Shown here: in pieces, positions 44,580 to 58,993 of the stretch
How the letters are laid out: the number at the start of each line of letters is the position of its first letter
How positions within the stretch are numbered: position 1 is the stretch's first letter
NCBI GenBank assembly: GCA_022497155.1
Contig: MU385750.1
Span: forward strand, 1-64,000
From: Whalleya microplaca
Lineage: Eukaryota; Ascomycota; Sordariomycetes; Xylariales; Xylariaceae
DNA length: 64,000 nt
Reading direction: 5' to 3'
Made by a program: the position numbers and the translations under genes
Notes under the pieces: generated by a model
The model's input: only the letters and a program-made list of their open reading frames with translations
Told to the model about the DNA's origin: nothing
Database searches by the model: none

Positions 44580-46012
44580 GGCGGACAGGAGCGATGTAGT
44601 GTGGGAATGAATGGTTGGTCTTAGAATATGGTCGCCGCAGTCTAAAGCAGGGAATCGTTAAATGATAAAAGGGTTGATCTGGTATATATCTAGTATTGGA
44701 AACAGTGGGTGCAGACGGTGATAATGTTAGAAGGTGATTGATGAGCTACACGTTTACTAAAAAGGCCCATGAAACAAGGTAGTCCTTTTAGGCATCCGGG
44801 AAATACAGTCCCGTGTCATACGTAGTACATACTCCAGCTGTCAGTGGCCGACCCGGTGAGAAAAATATGGCATTGCGAAAAAGACTTCGGGGTTACTTCG
44901 ATCGCAACCTTATTGGCTGTCCATCGCTTCGAACATGTTGGTGAGGTGGCAATGACTCATTGCAATTTTCAATGAGCAATGTGCTGCTTAGGAATGGTTT
45001 GATGCTCGAGGGCGAACCTCAAGATGCTGTTCCAGACAAGGCCGACTCAACTCACTGGGGTCCCTTAATGTGACTGGGAGCCAGATGGATGCTACACTCC
45101 TTGTTATGTTCAGAATCCATGTGCAATCCGCCCCTGTCATAATGTTATTCCGTGGTTCCTTATGATATTTATCTGTTTGCTGAAAACCCCAGAACACTAT
45201 TACATATGAATATTTGGTTTCTTATATCGAAACGATTACCATATGACGGGCGTTGCCCGTTACATCTTTTCCACAACGGAATTTGACATCATTTCCGGGG
45301 GTAAGCTGGAGGATGATAACTCATAACCTAGAGCACCCTAATATCCCAGAAAGCTTAGCCAAATCCACTAGCGCTAAATCCGCAAGACGTCATCTTTATA
45401 CAAACAAGATACTCTATCAACTACATGTATAACACGCTCGCCAGTTCTCGAAATATAGAACGATGACCCGCGACTTGACGCTTTATAAACGACGTCAAGG
45501 TAAGAGTTCGAGATGGGAGGGTAACATGGTGGGGATGCGGAAAGCAGGTCTTTAAATATCATATCAGATAGCCAAGTCTTTTCAACTCGCCTTCTACATA
45601 TATACGGTCCATATCCCCGCAATGACTCTCGCTTAAAACTACTACATATGTACTATAGCTATATAGGTAAGGCACCTCCCACCTCTATTTTCACAACGCC
45701 TGTAAAACCCCTACCTCTTAATGAATTCCAACATTCTTGGGCTTGGACTGCTTGGCCATGAGCTATTAAGAAGCTATTAATACTACCAAATGGCCGACCG
45801 GATATGTATGGAGCTTGATATCCCACGCCATCTATCAGGTTACCAGTACGTCTTAAGTAATGTTTCATATTCTGGTTAAAGCGGCTGGCCTAGAGGACTA
45901 GGTACATATGTGGCTTGAAATCCTTGAGCCACCAAATCTACGCACTGAAATTATTGGCAAGCGGCTCTTTCGAAATCTTTTGATCAGCCTCAGAGCCCAA
46001 CGTCTAGTAAAC
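44580..46012. other. Intergenic, promoter side of the GH30 gene
   Basis: No gene recognised. A 69-codon minus frame at 45659-45868 has no known motif. Confidence 0.45.
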
Positions 46013-47519
46013 ATGCTGTTCGCGATCTTCACCCTCTTGGTTGGGCATGCTGTTTGCGTCGTCGCTGAGTCGAATATAGCGGCTCGACAGACGTCGACCC
46101 AGGCATTCTGTTCTTCTTCAGACCTAAAGTATAAATTGAGCAAGGTCGATGCGCCCGTGTTCGGTTCAGGTACCCCTGGAAATTCGTCAACGTGGAGCTT
46201 GAGCATCGATGACACCTCTGAGGGCCACAAACAAACAGTGACTGGCTTTGGCGGATCGGTCACGGATGCCACTGTTACTGTTGTCAACGCACTACCTGAT
46301 GACAAGCGATCCCAACTACTAAGAGAGCTGTTGACTTCGGACGGTGCCAATTTCAGCCTCCTGCGTCACACGATTGCATCTTCTGATCTCTCAGGGCCGC
46401 CCGCGTACACCTATGATGACAGTGACGGTAGTGCGGATGTGGACCTTGACAACTTTGCCCTGGGAGATCGTGGCACGGCCATGGCGGAGATGTTGGCGGA
46501 GATGAAACGTATCAAACTTGATCTGACCATCGTAGGAAGTTCATGGAGTGCTCCTGGTTGGATGAAGGTTAACCGGGTAAGCACCATCTCAGCTGAGAGA
46601 ATGAGCCCGTCCTTATGTTGTATAGGTTCTGACTGGTAATGCGGACAACAACTGGCTTGACTCACAATACTATGAAGCGTATGCGCAGTACTTTGTCCAC
46701 TATCTGCAGAAATACGCGGAGAATGGCGCCATAATTGATGCAATTACCATTCAGAACGAGCCACTGAACAACCAGGGAAATGGCCATGTAACCATGTATC
46801 AGTCGGCCGATGAGGCGGCCCAGGTGACTCGAGACCACGTTGGCCCTGCACTGCACGAGGCCGGACTACAAACGGAGATCTGGGCATACGACCACAACAC
46901 GGATGAACCTAGCTACCCGCAAACTGTCATCGATGCCGCTAGCGAATTTGTCCAGGCGACTGCGTGGCACTGCTACGCTGATAATGTGGACTGGTCGGTC
47001 CTCTCCGATTTCAAGAACAAGAATCCGGATAAGCCACAGTACATGACAGAGTGCTGGACATCTCCTGACACACAATGGTACCAATCTTCGAAGAACACCG
47101 TCGGTCCCATGCAAAACTGGGCTCAGGGTTCGATGATGTGGACGTTGGGTACCTGGACACAGGCCTCGGACGGCACATTCGGACCCTATATTTCGGGCGG
47201 CTGTTCTAGTTGTCGTGGTCTTTTCGTGGTAGACAAAGACGCTGGCACCTACGAATACACTGTCGATTATTATATGCTGGCCCAGTTCTCCAGATTCATC
47301 CCCAAAGGAGCTATCATCCTCAACGGCACTGGCAGTTATAGCTACGAGGGATATCAGGGCATTCAATCGGTCGCCTCTGCTAATCCAGATGGAACGCGAA
47401 CCGTCGTGATCGAGAACACTTTTGGCAATGACGTGTACGTTACTGTGGACACTAAGAGTGGTGAGACGTGGCGCGGAAACATCATCGCTAACAGTGTCAC
47501 GACTTGGATCCTACCATGA
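46013..47519 (+). CDS. Secreted GH30 beta-glycanase (endo-beta-1,6-glucanase type)
   Basis: Exons 46013-46576 and 46626-47519 (GTAAGC donor, TATAG acceptor) give 485 residues. I chose the ATG at 46013 because MLFAIFTLLVGHAVCVVAES is a clean signal peptide. An in-frame ATG at 45908 would bury it behind 35 residues. The body has the GH30 pattern: VTGFGGSVTDATV, SLLRHTIASSDLS, GSSWSAPGWMK, ITIQNEPLNN with acid/base Glu233, and QYMTECWTSPDTQW with nucleophile Glu330, then a C-terminal beta domain with ENTFGNDVYVTVDTKSGETW. Fungal GH30 enzymes of this length cut beta-1,6-glucan or related beta-1,6 links in cell walls. Exact specificity is not readable. Frames downstream of the intron that seem to start at 46794 are parts of exon 2. 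Confidence 0.9.
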
Positions 47520-50500
47520 GCCGTAGGCATATTTATTTCATGTATATATTCTTTTACGAAGCACCTTCGTGTTTCCCATGGCAGAACCATGATAATAGGC
47601 TTTATGTTTTTTACTTGATGGCATAAGGCGTAGATTTCGATCAAGGGATACTACATGTACTCTTAGGCATTTCAGAGGCTTACATGACTATTAAGCTTGG
47701 AAGTGGAATATTCCATAATTCTACACGGATATCTGACATCCTCGCAGATTGGGCTTCCCAAATGATTATTGTTTCCTTCTAATACTGTAATGGAGTTCCC
47801 CTACACTCATTGAATTTTGTCAAAGCCCTAGGGCTCCAGGATGTTAGTTACCGTAGAGCCCGCAACAGGACTACTACCTAGTAATATCTGGAGTCAGGGA
47901 TCATTGTGTATCTGTTGTGTCACCCCGTTAGCTTGTATTAGCTCAACGTGCGCGCACAAGCCCTAGATAGCTAATTCAGATCTCCTTGAGCAACCTTTAT
48001 GTTCTTAAGTAACAAGTTTGTGATAAACTTCAAATATGGTGCTGACCACACATGAGGACAGAAAGCCCCTATCCAGACAATTGCACACTATAGTTACCTA
48101 AGTATAATATATTCTTAAGCTGGTGAACTATAAGGGGGAAATTTCCTTTTATGACCAAATTTCGTACGCATCTTATGTCATATGCATGCCTCGAATTTCT
48201 ACAATTGCTTGGTCAACTGACCTGCTGTCCCCCAAAAGTCCTCATTGATCCGTATGGTCAGTTACTAGATTTTAGCGACATGTTTTTATGTTGACGTCTC
48301 ACACAGGTAAGATACTGAAGTTTTAGTTGCTCCCTAGAATAGCTCTTCAGATCGTGTTTATCAAACACTGTATCTGAAAATTTCCATGTACAGTCAATTC
48401 GTGCTCAAGCATTAAAATCCTTGAGGGATTAATTAAAAGGTATCAATGTATATAACAATGCATTAGAGCTTCTGAAAGTCTTTAACATGTATTATTAAAA
48501 GCCGTTCTCAGCTATAATGACGGGGTCGTTCAAATAATCGGTCCCTAGCAAGTGGAGATAATATGTAGATGGGCGGATTAAAATGTTTATATGTCCGGGC
48601 CGGCTGGTCGGTAAATGCGTCCCTATCTCCGGTTCGGTATATTCGTGGATTATGTAGTAAAACGCGGAGATAATGGTCAACCCACAATATTTATTCATAA
48701 ATTCAAAGACGCCTTTCAAGTATGAGTACCATAGTGCTGTTTTCAAAACTCAGCAAGATATTAAAAGCGCCATCATATCGCTACCACGACCGGGTCGTGA
48801 GTTTTATGGCATGGCATAAAGGCAGTACTACTGACATTATAATAGCGGCTTAGCTTTGCCATTTACGATGTAAACGTTTTCTGGAAATATATAGCTATAA
48901 TAGAAGACCTGCCTATCGTTCACTTCTTATTAGCCTTAAAGTATATTCTATTATTATTACAGTTAGGTTAGAAATAATACATGTCTATGTAACTGTCGGT
49001 CAGTTATGTGTGCCTCCTAAGAACCGAAGGTCGTTGTTTTGTGGACTTTGACAAACAGAACAAGTTAGGGAAGCACCTTGAACGTTGCTGCCTGCCGGTT
49101 TGTATACTTAACCTCGGGTAATTATGATTCCCAACTCTAGGTAATACAGAATTCATTTGTCTAGTAGCCCTTTTGGCTCCGCACAATACCCTAGGCAGCA
49201 ATACACAGTAATTTCTACCCCCGAGCCGTAATGAATCCGAAAGGCGTAATGCTTCGTCATACTGGCATGTGTAGCTACTATGTAAGTATGGGCCGTTTTT
49301 CAATAAAAATATTATTGCCATATCATTCATCGAATGGACGACCAGCGCCTTGTTGCCTTATGTTCCGTCTTATTCCTTCTCTTGTCGGGATTGTGGAACG
49401 TTATCGCTGAGAATAAATAGCCAATTCCAAACTCTCCGAAAAACGACCCGAGAGACCCGTTAGTACTAGTACAGAAAACAGGCAGACATGTAGGCGCGGA
49501 CTTTCTGTAACCCCATCATGACTAAACCGATAGAATGGCTCGAGGATGCTCATGCTTGCAAGCTTCGACTCAGTAGTCGGATATACCTGGACTATTGGTC
49601 GGTATACTACGTGGCCCTGATTCCTTTAGCCCCAATATTACACTGTGAGGAAACAACTCTACCTACATTTTATGTGATGAAGTATAAAACTGTACCATCG
49701 TGGATGCTTTCAATTTTTATAAAATTAGATTCCTTATCTGTCAACTTTAAACTTGAAGCGTAGCTTTTCCCAAGTAACAACTCTTGCGCTAAACAGAGCA
49801 TACATCTTATTAACTTTGAGGGCGTATTTTATAGAGAATATGCTCTGCTGTTCTACCATTAAAAACAATTAACCATGTATATATAAGTGCCTATGCCCAG
49901 TATTCTGTCAACTGGTATTGCAGTTATCAAGCTCATTATTAAGGCTCATGAGCGAAGACCAATCTCTCAACAGGAAATGAAGAGAGAAAGACGATACACT
50001 ACAAGCTGAGCGCTCGTTAATTCTATGTCATTTCAGTACTTCGTATTACAACTTGAATTAGCAGAAATATGGGCTAGGTTGATGTGGTTGATGTGGTTGA
50101 TGTGACGAGTAATACTACACAGGCGGACCCCCACGGGCATTTGCACGAGCCCCCGTGCAACGACGGACCGGTAGTAAGATTGGCCCGGAGCCCGGTTTGT
50201 TTATCACACTTACACCAGGCACCATACTGCCATTAGTAATACGCGTGTTAGTTCCATGATAGTCTGGTTTGCTTGCCAGATTATGGGCTCTTATTGCTTG
50301 GGCCACTTGATTGCATTACTAGGTTGGAATGAGGATATGTCGCATACGGAAAGGACTAACGCCGAATGTGTCATGTACGTATACGTCGAAAGGTTCCCCG
50401 TGTAACAGTGCCCGAGAAGTCGGCAACCTTGATAAGCTTTCGCGCGAGGTCCCTGGCCGGCCGGTCATGCCTGGGATAGCAGTACTAGTAGATTTCGGGG

Positions 50501-52743
50501 CAGCCGGGGTTGAGGAATGATGGTTTCTTGACTCTGCGTAGTGGATCATCCGAGTCATTGCATCCTTGTTTCGGCTTCAGATATCACTGCGATCATACTA
50601 GGCACATACATGCCATGTGGCAAGACTCAAAGCAACTGGGTGTTTCAACGTAGTACTATGTACGCAGTAAGTACGCAATAGTGCGTGAGGCTCTGTAAAG
50701 TCGTTGACATTACAAGAAGCTTCCTGAATACTACTCTACCTAATGTAAAACCCCGATCTTGGGATGGGATACCCATGAGACCTTACCATGTATAGTACAG
50801 CGCGAGGATACGCATGTAGGGTCAAGTGCCGTCAAGTTATCTCATAACGGATCGAGACTTCAACATTCTACATATACATGTGTACTTTACCCCAACAATG
50901 AGCTTGGGGACTCGGTGTGAGCCGGTTGCGGGTTGTCGGACAGCACTAAGACCCCGACCAGAGCATGTTTGAGTTCGCCTAGTCTTACTCATAAGAATCT
51001 CGATGGGGTGCAAAATCCCTGACTATTCCGAACTCAATACGATTGGGGTGTCTGATTGGCTGAAAGTTATGAAACATATTCATAAATTCGGACGATGGAT
51101 CCGTTTCCAGCAGGGAGCTTGCATAATTCCGGTGAAGATAGCTTGGCTGCTTGGCAGATAAGCCTTATAATCCCCCAGATTGGCACAGATTGGATTGATG
51201 ATGGCCTGTGTTGGCCATGTTGGCCAGGAACAGTGCTGCAGTCTCACTGCATCAGGTCTCTTGCGTCTCAGATGCTGTATGTACGTGCACTTGTACACTT
51301 GTACGTATTGTATGTATACTCTCATACCGTAAGCTACTATATTGAGTTATTTCAACCGTCTGTGGTACCTAAGTAGGTACCTAGGTACATACATACCTAC
51401 ATATGTATGTGATTGCTGCAAGCGGAGGCTAAGGTAGGAAGCATTTTAAAATTTTCGATGCAGTGCAACCAGCTACTTCGAGGTCCTCAAAGCACAGAGA
51501 ATACGGTGAAGATCCAGTTCCCATAAGTGATGCTGGGCTGGGACTCGGTATAAGTATATATACTACCTACTAGTAGAAGGCATGCGTTAGATTTTATAGG
51601 AAATTTGGAGTGACCAAACGCATGGCTGTGATCATTGGCCGGCTCGCATCGCATCCTTGACAACAAACGATAATTAGCGCACGCACGTGCTCTTATGTGC
51701 AGGACAGGGATCCAGGCATGCCAGGACCCTGAGACTGTCAGGTCGCTGAGTCGCCTGGTCGCTCGGAGGCAAAACATGTAGGTATTCATCCATCAAGGAA
51801 CGGTTTTATAAAAATAAGACGCGCTCGGGGATTCCCTTGGAACACGTCTTGGAGAGTCGAGACATGTCTGTCGCCTTGTCAGCTTAGTAGGTGTTGGCGA
51901 GTCTGCCCATCCTGCCCATCCACCCTTCATGACTTTTACCTGTGTGAAAGGAAGGGAACTAGGGGTCGGATTCTTTGTCAAACCGGTGCGGGTTGTAGAT
52001 AGATTCCGTCTAGGACTGTGGGGCAGTTGAAAGGTGCCCGAGCTGCGTTGTTCTAGGTGACTTTTCTTCAGCCTTCGAACCGAGATGCCCCCCCGGTTCC
52101 TCTAGTGACAAGCAGGCTAGTCTAAGCGGCCTTTCGTAATGATTCATCCCGCAGTGAGAGACGGACCCGACACCACGGAGATTGACTCGAAATATGCATG
52201 CATAATCAGCTATAGCAGAGAAACACCCAATGGCAGCGCGCGGGATCTCGGATCGTTTTGCATAGTGTCTAGGTACCTTTAGTCCCCGTAGCTGCGTGGA
52301 GCCACGCGGAAACATATTCGAATAAAAGTCTCGAAGGACCCTGAAGAATACGAAAACGAGGCCAGTAACAATAAATACATACCGAAGCCGCCCCTACACC
52401 TCGTTACACTTCGTTACACTTCCTGTGGCTTGCCTTTCTAATAGTTCTTTGACCCTGTAAGATCTGGAGAGTCTCTGATCTATGCGCCGGGCTGTCATTG
52501 CTCTCTCACTGTTTCGTAACCTACGCATATTTAATAGCTCGGAAGTTCCTCATACTGTAACTTTTTCCTTTATTTATCTAATCTGCAGTGCCTTGCAAAC
52601 AAGTTTGCGCCTATTAGCGCAATTTTTATAGACAGTGCCCCACGCAGCCGAGACCAATAAGAGCTCACTACTAATACATCAAGACGGAGTCGAACAACAA
52701 TTTACTGTTGTCGGACGGGCCTCATCCCGCAACGTCTTCGGAA
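47520..52743. other. Largest gene-free stretch, 5.2 kb
   Basis: No credible gene on either strand. Short unrecognised frames include 49004-49330 (minus), 50319-50558 (minus) and 52010-52315 (minus). A triple GTTGATGTG repeat lies near 50078-50103. A CACGGGC...GCCCCCGTG hairpin at 50131-50158 sits in a more GC-rich island (50120-50200). TACGT/ACATAC-type simple sequence occurs near 51370-51410. Composition is not RIP-like. Confidence 0.5.
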
Positions 52744-55700
52744 ATGGCCTTTGCGGGGAGCGGACTGGGCGCATTTGGCAACTATGATCGCACTGCGCAG
52801 TCCACAGGGGTGCCATCAGCGACCTCGCCGCACCATGAGGAACTTGAGGAGAACGGGGAGACCACCACAAACGAGGCGACTAGAACGCGAGCAACCTCTG
52901 TAACTGAGGTAGACCGGGAGACCACGACGGATTCTAGCAAAGGATCGAGCAAGGCGGCAAACGCTGAGGAAGAGACCGAGATGGAACGACGCGAATCACT
53001 TGTCCATGCCCTTGCACGCAGGTACACCACCCAGTCGCAGGCCGCATATACGGGCGAAAACCCTTACCTGGATTCCGAGCCGGACTCGCTGGTGAACCCG
53101 AACTCGCCGAAATTCAGCGCCCGCGCGTGGGCCAAAGCTATTGTCAGGATGGCTGAGGGTGAGGGGCACGACTTCCGAACTGCCGGCGTGTGCTTCCAGA
53201 ACGTCAACGTCCACGGGTTCGGAGCCGGCACGGACTATCAGAAGGATGTCGGTAATGTCTGGTTAGAAGCAGCCGGACTCGTCCGCAAGTTTATGGGACA
53301 TGGCCAGCAGAAGATTGACATTCTGCGCAATTTCGACGGTCTCGTTCGGAAAGGCGAAATGTTGGTGGTCTTGGGCCCCCCTGGATCTGGATGTACGACC
53401 TTTCTGAAGGCTATTGCTGGCGAGACTGCTGGCATTTACATCGATGATAAGTCGTACTTCAATTATCAAGGTAAGAAACATAGTCACGCGCCGCTCTTCA
53501 TGGCTGTTTCCTCTCATAAACTCTATCTGTTGTCTGGCGCTAACGGCAGCAGGATTGACTGCTCATGAGATGCACTCCCATCATCGCGGAGAGGCAATCT
53601 ATACGGCAGAAACTGACGTCCACTTTCCCATGTTGACGGTTGGCGATACCTTGACCTTTGCGGCTCAGGCCCGCGCACCGCGTCATCTCCCAACTGGAGT
53701 CGACAAACTCACCTACGCTAACCACTTGAGGGACGTCATTATGGCCATGTTTGGTATCTCGCACACTGTCAACACCCGTGTTGGCAACGAGTACGTGCGC
53801 GGCGTGTCTGGAGGTGAACGTAAGCGTGTGACGATTTCGGAAGCTGCCCTGAGCCGCGCACCGCTGCAGTGCTGGGATAACAGTACCAGAGGTCTCGACA
53901 GTGCCAATGCTGTCGAATTCTGCAAGACGCTGAGAACGCAGACCGAGATGTTCGGTAACACCGCTTGCGTCTCCATCTACCAGGCGCCTCAGACAGCTTA
54001 CGAAGTTTTCGACAAGGCTCTTGTGCTATACGAGGGCCGACAGATCTACTTCGGCCGGGCCGAAGAGGCCAAGCAGTACTTTATCAACCTCGGCTTCGAA
54101 TGCCCCTCTCGTCAGACGGCCCCTGATTTCCTGACGTCGATGACGAGCCCGAAGGAACGTGTTATCCGACCCGGCTTTGAGGGTAAGGCGCCGCGGACGC
54201 CTGACGAATTCGCGGCGGCGTGGAAGAATAGCGCCGAGTACCAGGCCCTCCAAGTCGAGATCGAGGAGTACAAAAAGGAGCACCCGATCAACGGCCCCGA
54301 CGCCGAGGCATTCCGTGTCTCGAGGAGACAGCAACAGGCCAAGAACCAGAGAGCGAAGTCGCCGTATACCTTGTCCTACTGGCAGCAGGTCAAACTCTGC
54401 CTCTGGCGTGGTTTCCAGCGGCTGAAGGGCGACCCCAGCTTGACTCTCGGTGCTCTCATCGGAAACTTTTGCATGTCTCTAATCGTTGGCAGTGTGTTCT
54501 ACAACATTCAACCTAACACCTCGAGCTTTTTCCAGCGAGGTGCCCTTCTCTTCTTCGCTTGCCTCATGAACGCATTTTCCAGCGCCCTGGAAGTGAGTTG
54601 CACATTACCTGTACCCGCTGAAGTTACCCTGCTAACCGTCCGTAGATTTTGACCCTCTACGCACAACGTCCCATTGTTGAAAAGCACAATCGTTACGCTC
54701 TATATCATCCATCGGCCGAGGCTGTCGCATCCATGCTTTGTGATATGCCATACAAAATCGTAAACGCTATCACCTTCAATATAGCTCTATACTTCATGAC
54801 CGGCTTGCGGCGCGAAGCTGGCGCTTTCTTCTTCTTCCTACTCATCACATTCACTACCGTCTTGGCCATGAGTATGATCTTCCGCACCATCGCGTCTGCC
54901 TCCCGGACCCTTTCGCAGGCCATGGTACCGGCTGCTATCTTGATTTTGGACCTCGTCATTTTCACCGGCTTCGTCATCCCCATTGACTACATGCGAGGCT
55001 GGTGCCGCTGGCTGAACTACCTGGATCCTCTTGCATTTGCGTTCGAATCTCTGATGGTCAACGAATTCCATGGCCGCCAATTCGAATGTACTGGATTTGT
55101 ACCTAGCGCGGCCGTCCCTGGCTACCAAGATCTTGCCCCTGCGAACCATGCCTGCAGTACCACGGGCAGCGTGGCTGGACAATCTTACGTCGATGGCGAT
55201 GCGTATATCAACACGTCATTCCAGTACTACAACGAGCACCGGTGGCGAAACTTCGGCATTCTGATTGTCTTCGTACTCGGCTTTCTGGCAACCTACATGA
55301 TTGCTGCGGAACTGGTCTCGGAGAAGAAATCCAAGGGTGAAGTCTTGGTCTTCCGACGTGGTCACAAGCCCGCGGTATTTAAGGAAAAGAAAGGCGACGC
55401 AGAGGAGGGAGAAGGCCCTCGTGTTGGCCCCACTGTGACGAATGCAAGTCGCGCCAATGCCAACGATAAAGAAGTCGGTCTTCTCCAATCTCAGAGTGTC
55501 TTCCACTGGCAAGACGTTTGCTACGACATCAAGATCAAGGGCCAGCCTAGACGTATCTTGGATAATGTGGACGGTTGGGTCAAACCAGGTACCTTGACTG
55601 CCTTGATGGGTGTCTCTGGCGCTGGTAAGACTACACTACTTGATGCTCTTGCCAGTCGTATCACCATGGGTGTCATCACCGGTGAGATGCTCGTCGATGG

Positions 55701-57543
55701 CCATCCCCGCGACATGTCTTTCCAGCGAAATACTGGCTATGTCCAGCAGCAAGATCTTCATCTGTCTACCACCACCGTCCGCGAAGCTCTCAACTTCTCT
55801 GCGCTCCTCCGTCAACCTGCCGACGTTCCCCGCGCCGAAAAGCTTGCCTATGTTGATGAGGTGATCAAGCTTCTTGATATGGAAGAGTACGCTGATGCCG
55901 TCGTCGGTGTCCTTGGTGAAGGTCTCAATGTCGAACAGCGCAAGCGCCTTACTATTGGTGTTGAGCTTGCCGCTAAGCCTCCACTACTACTCTTCGTTGA
56001 CGAGCCTACTTCCGGTCTTGACTCGCAAACGTCCTGGGCCATCCTAGATCTACTTGAGAAATTGACCAAGAGCGGCCAGGCTATTCTCTGCACCATCCAC
56101 CAGCCTTCGGCCATGTTGTTCCAGCGTTTCGATCGTCTACTCTTCCTGGCCAGGGGTGGAAGGACTGTCTACTTTGGCGATATCGGAGAGAACTCTAAGA
56201 CGATGACCAGCTACTTCGAACGTAACGGTGCTCCCCCCTGCCCTCACGACGCTAACCCTGCTGAGTGGATGTTGGACGCTATTGGTGCAGCACCGGGTAG
56301 CACAACTGACGTCGACTGGTTTCAGGCATGGCGTGAAAGCCCCGAGTATAGAGCGGTACAGGCTGAGCTTCAGCAGCTGAAGGACGACGCGGCCACTGCA
56401 CCTCCCACTACAGACCATGGGCAACCATACCGCGAGCATGCTGCCGGCTTCTTTTCTCAGTTGTTCGAGGTTACCCACCGCGTGTTCCAGCAGTACTGGC
56501 GCACTCCGTCATACATATACTCTAAGGCCGCGCTCTGCATCCTCGTTGCTCTGTTTATTGGGTTCGTCTTCTATAAAGCCCCCAACTCGATTCAAGGCCT
56601 CCAGAACCAGATGTTTGCCATCTTCAACCTTTTGACCGTCTTTGGCCAGCTCGTGCAGCAGACAATGCCCCATTTCGTCATCCAGAGATCGCTATACGAA
56701 GTACGCGAGCGCCCGTCCAAAGTGTACGGCTGGAAGGTCTTCATGCTCTCGCAAATCATCGTTGAATTGCCCTGGAACACGCTCATGGCTGTGCTCATGT
56801 ACTTCTGCTGGTACTATCCAGTCGGTCTGTACAGGAATGCAGAGCCAGCAGGACAGGTTACAGAGCGTGGCGCTTTGATGTTCTTGCTACTCCTCGCCTT
56901 CCTGCTGTTCACTTCCACGTTCACCGACATGATTATCGCTGCATTCGAGACGGCCGAAGGCGGTGGAAACGTCGCCAATATCCTTTTCATGCTCTGCCTG
57001 ATATTCTGCGGTGTCCTCGCCAGCCCCGATACTCTCCCCCGCTTCTGGATATTCATGTATCGTGTCAGTCCGTTCAACTACTTGGTATCGGCCATGTTGT
57101 CGGTGGCTGTCGCGAACACGGCAGTAGAATGCTATAGCAACGAATTCCTACACTTTGATCCGCCCAACAACCTGACATGCGGCGAGTTTCTAAACAATTA
57201 TACCATGGCTGTAGGAGGCTACGTCCAGCCGGGAACTTTCGACTACACATCGGACTGCAGTTTCTGCACCGTCAATGAAACGAATGTATACCTAGCATCC
57301 GCGAAGTCATACTATAGTAAGCATCTCCTTTCCCCCACCCCGTTGCTCCTCATCTTCATGGATTTTGTCAGCTAACGCTCTACTGCAGGTGAGAGGTGGC
57401 GTAACTTCGGCATCTTCTTGGCCTACATCGTGTTCAATATATTCGGTGCTCTATTCTTGTACTGGCTCACCCGCGTCCCCAAGGGAAGCCAGAGGGTGGA
57501 TCAGCCAAAGAAGGAGAAAAAGGTCCAGTCAAAGTCGGGATAA
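52744..57543 (+). CDS. PDR-type (ABCG) ABC transporter, full length
   Basis: Four exons, 52744-53470, 53553-54592, 54646-57316 and 57389-57543, join in frame to 1530 residues, the usual size of fungal PDR pumps. Order is NBD1-TMD1-NBD2-TMD2. NBD1 has the degenerate Walker [10 protein letters not shown] (about 211, Cys for Lys), signature [11 protein letters not shown] (about 326) and a Walker B-like [17 protein letters not shown]2 has a normal Walker [10 protein letters not shown] (about 911) and [12 protein letters not shown] followed by [14 protein letters not shown]. This asymmetry is normal for the family. TMDs carry the typical loops, including [15 protein letters not shown] and the final [19 protein letters not shown]. 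Such pumps export azoles and other xenobiotics or metabolites at the plasma membrane. The start at 52744 is the first ATG in frame. All introns are GTAAG/GTGAG-AG. Confidence 0.95.
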
Positions 57544-58993
57544 ATCCCTTCAACCATCTCTATAATTTCAAAACTTCGTCACCACGAACAAACCACCTAT
57601 GCGGATTAGCATGAACAACCGGCGGGTTTACGAATTAGAGTCATGCCTTGTCTGTCACGAAGAATGGGTTGGTTTTCATTACTTGTTTTTGTCTGCATCT
57701 GTGGCGCTGGAATCTCGTGATAGACTGTGTATATGGGATCGGTATTGAGTAAAGTAATAAATAAATAGAATAGACGGCATTCGCTATGCCCCATCAGGCT
57801 CACCACAGAACCCGTGATTAAGCCGTGTAGCGTATCACCATAGTCATTCGTGAGGTAAAGATCTGAACTAGAGCGCCTTGAGATTACGGTTAATAGATCT
57901 TAGAGCCTTCCGACACAGCCGAACAGGCAATCTAGCATTTTCCCCTTTGTCACCTGCTCCGAAGTTCATATATGAATGGCAAAAAGGTCAGTGAGGTGTA
58001 GCACTGCGGACCAGCATGGCATGATCGCCGGATATCTCGCCGCATGATCTGCGAGAGACTTGCTGTCATAGGTAAAGGACATCACATTAGCTGAATAGGC
58101 CAGCCTTGCTTTCGAGTTATCCATATTTGGGTGTCAAGGATGCCATATCGTACTGACAGGCCAGCAGCGTACTAGTAGGCATTGGCGATAATGATGTTAC
58201 GTCTCTTCCGTACATGCTATCGGTGTCTACCGTATAGACTCGCTCGACAAAATGGCATTAGATTATGCTCATCTGGGACAAGCCAAAAGCTTCACGCTAG
58301 AGTTTAGCGCTGCAAAATGCGATGGTTCGGAATACATACAACTTTGTTTTCGAGCACCATCGCTAATGCTCATTAGGCAATGAACGGCCCTTACGACGGT
58401 GTAACAGAAGAACTAGCCGCGTCAATAGCCTCTAATAGAACAGCTGAAGATGCCGTGCTCCAAAAGAGCTCAAGAGCACGTTCGCTTCATCTCTTTAGCG
58501 ATATCAGCAGGCGAGTTACTGTATTCTAAGCCGGAAAATAGAAACAATCTACAGAGCGACAGAGTATTTGTTCATACCAAGAAGCCTCCTCGGGTTGAAA
58601 ATAGTTGTCAATTGCGCTGAAAGGTCGTAGGGTCCCGAGGAACGCCCGAGCTGAATCAAGAGCTGCTGCGCCGCCGCCACGGATTCATCAGCCAGTCGTC
58701 CTCAAGTTTCCTCCGGCTCAAGCCACTTACATTAGCTGTCTCCGCTTTTACCAAACTCACGATGCTTACATTGAATCTGATAGAATGAAAAGCATTCCAG
58801 AGGTTGAGATTGATAGTCACTAAAAGACACGCTTGGGCGGTATGTCTGGAAATTCAATGCGTAATCTCATTGTGGTATCATCGTAGCTCATCCTGACTAT
58901 GGCGACTCTGGTCATTTTCCTTGGTATATCCAAACCCTTAAATCAATCGACTAAATTTTGTTGCATTTCTTTTTAACATGATCCTCTAAGGCC
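57544..58993. other. Intergenic between the convergent ABC transporter and membrane protein genes
   Basis: No gene is recognised. The first 250 bases should hold the 3' region of the transporter gene. Confidence 0.5.

Noticed and set aside
52744..54592. NBD1 of the ABC transporter as damaged (Cys for Lys in Walker A)
   Set aside because: This asymmetry is normal for fungal PDR transporters and is not a mutation.
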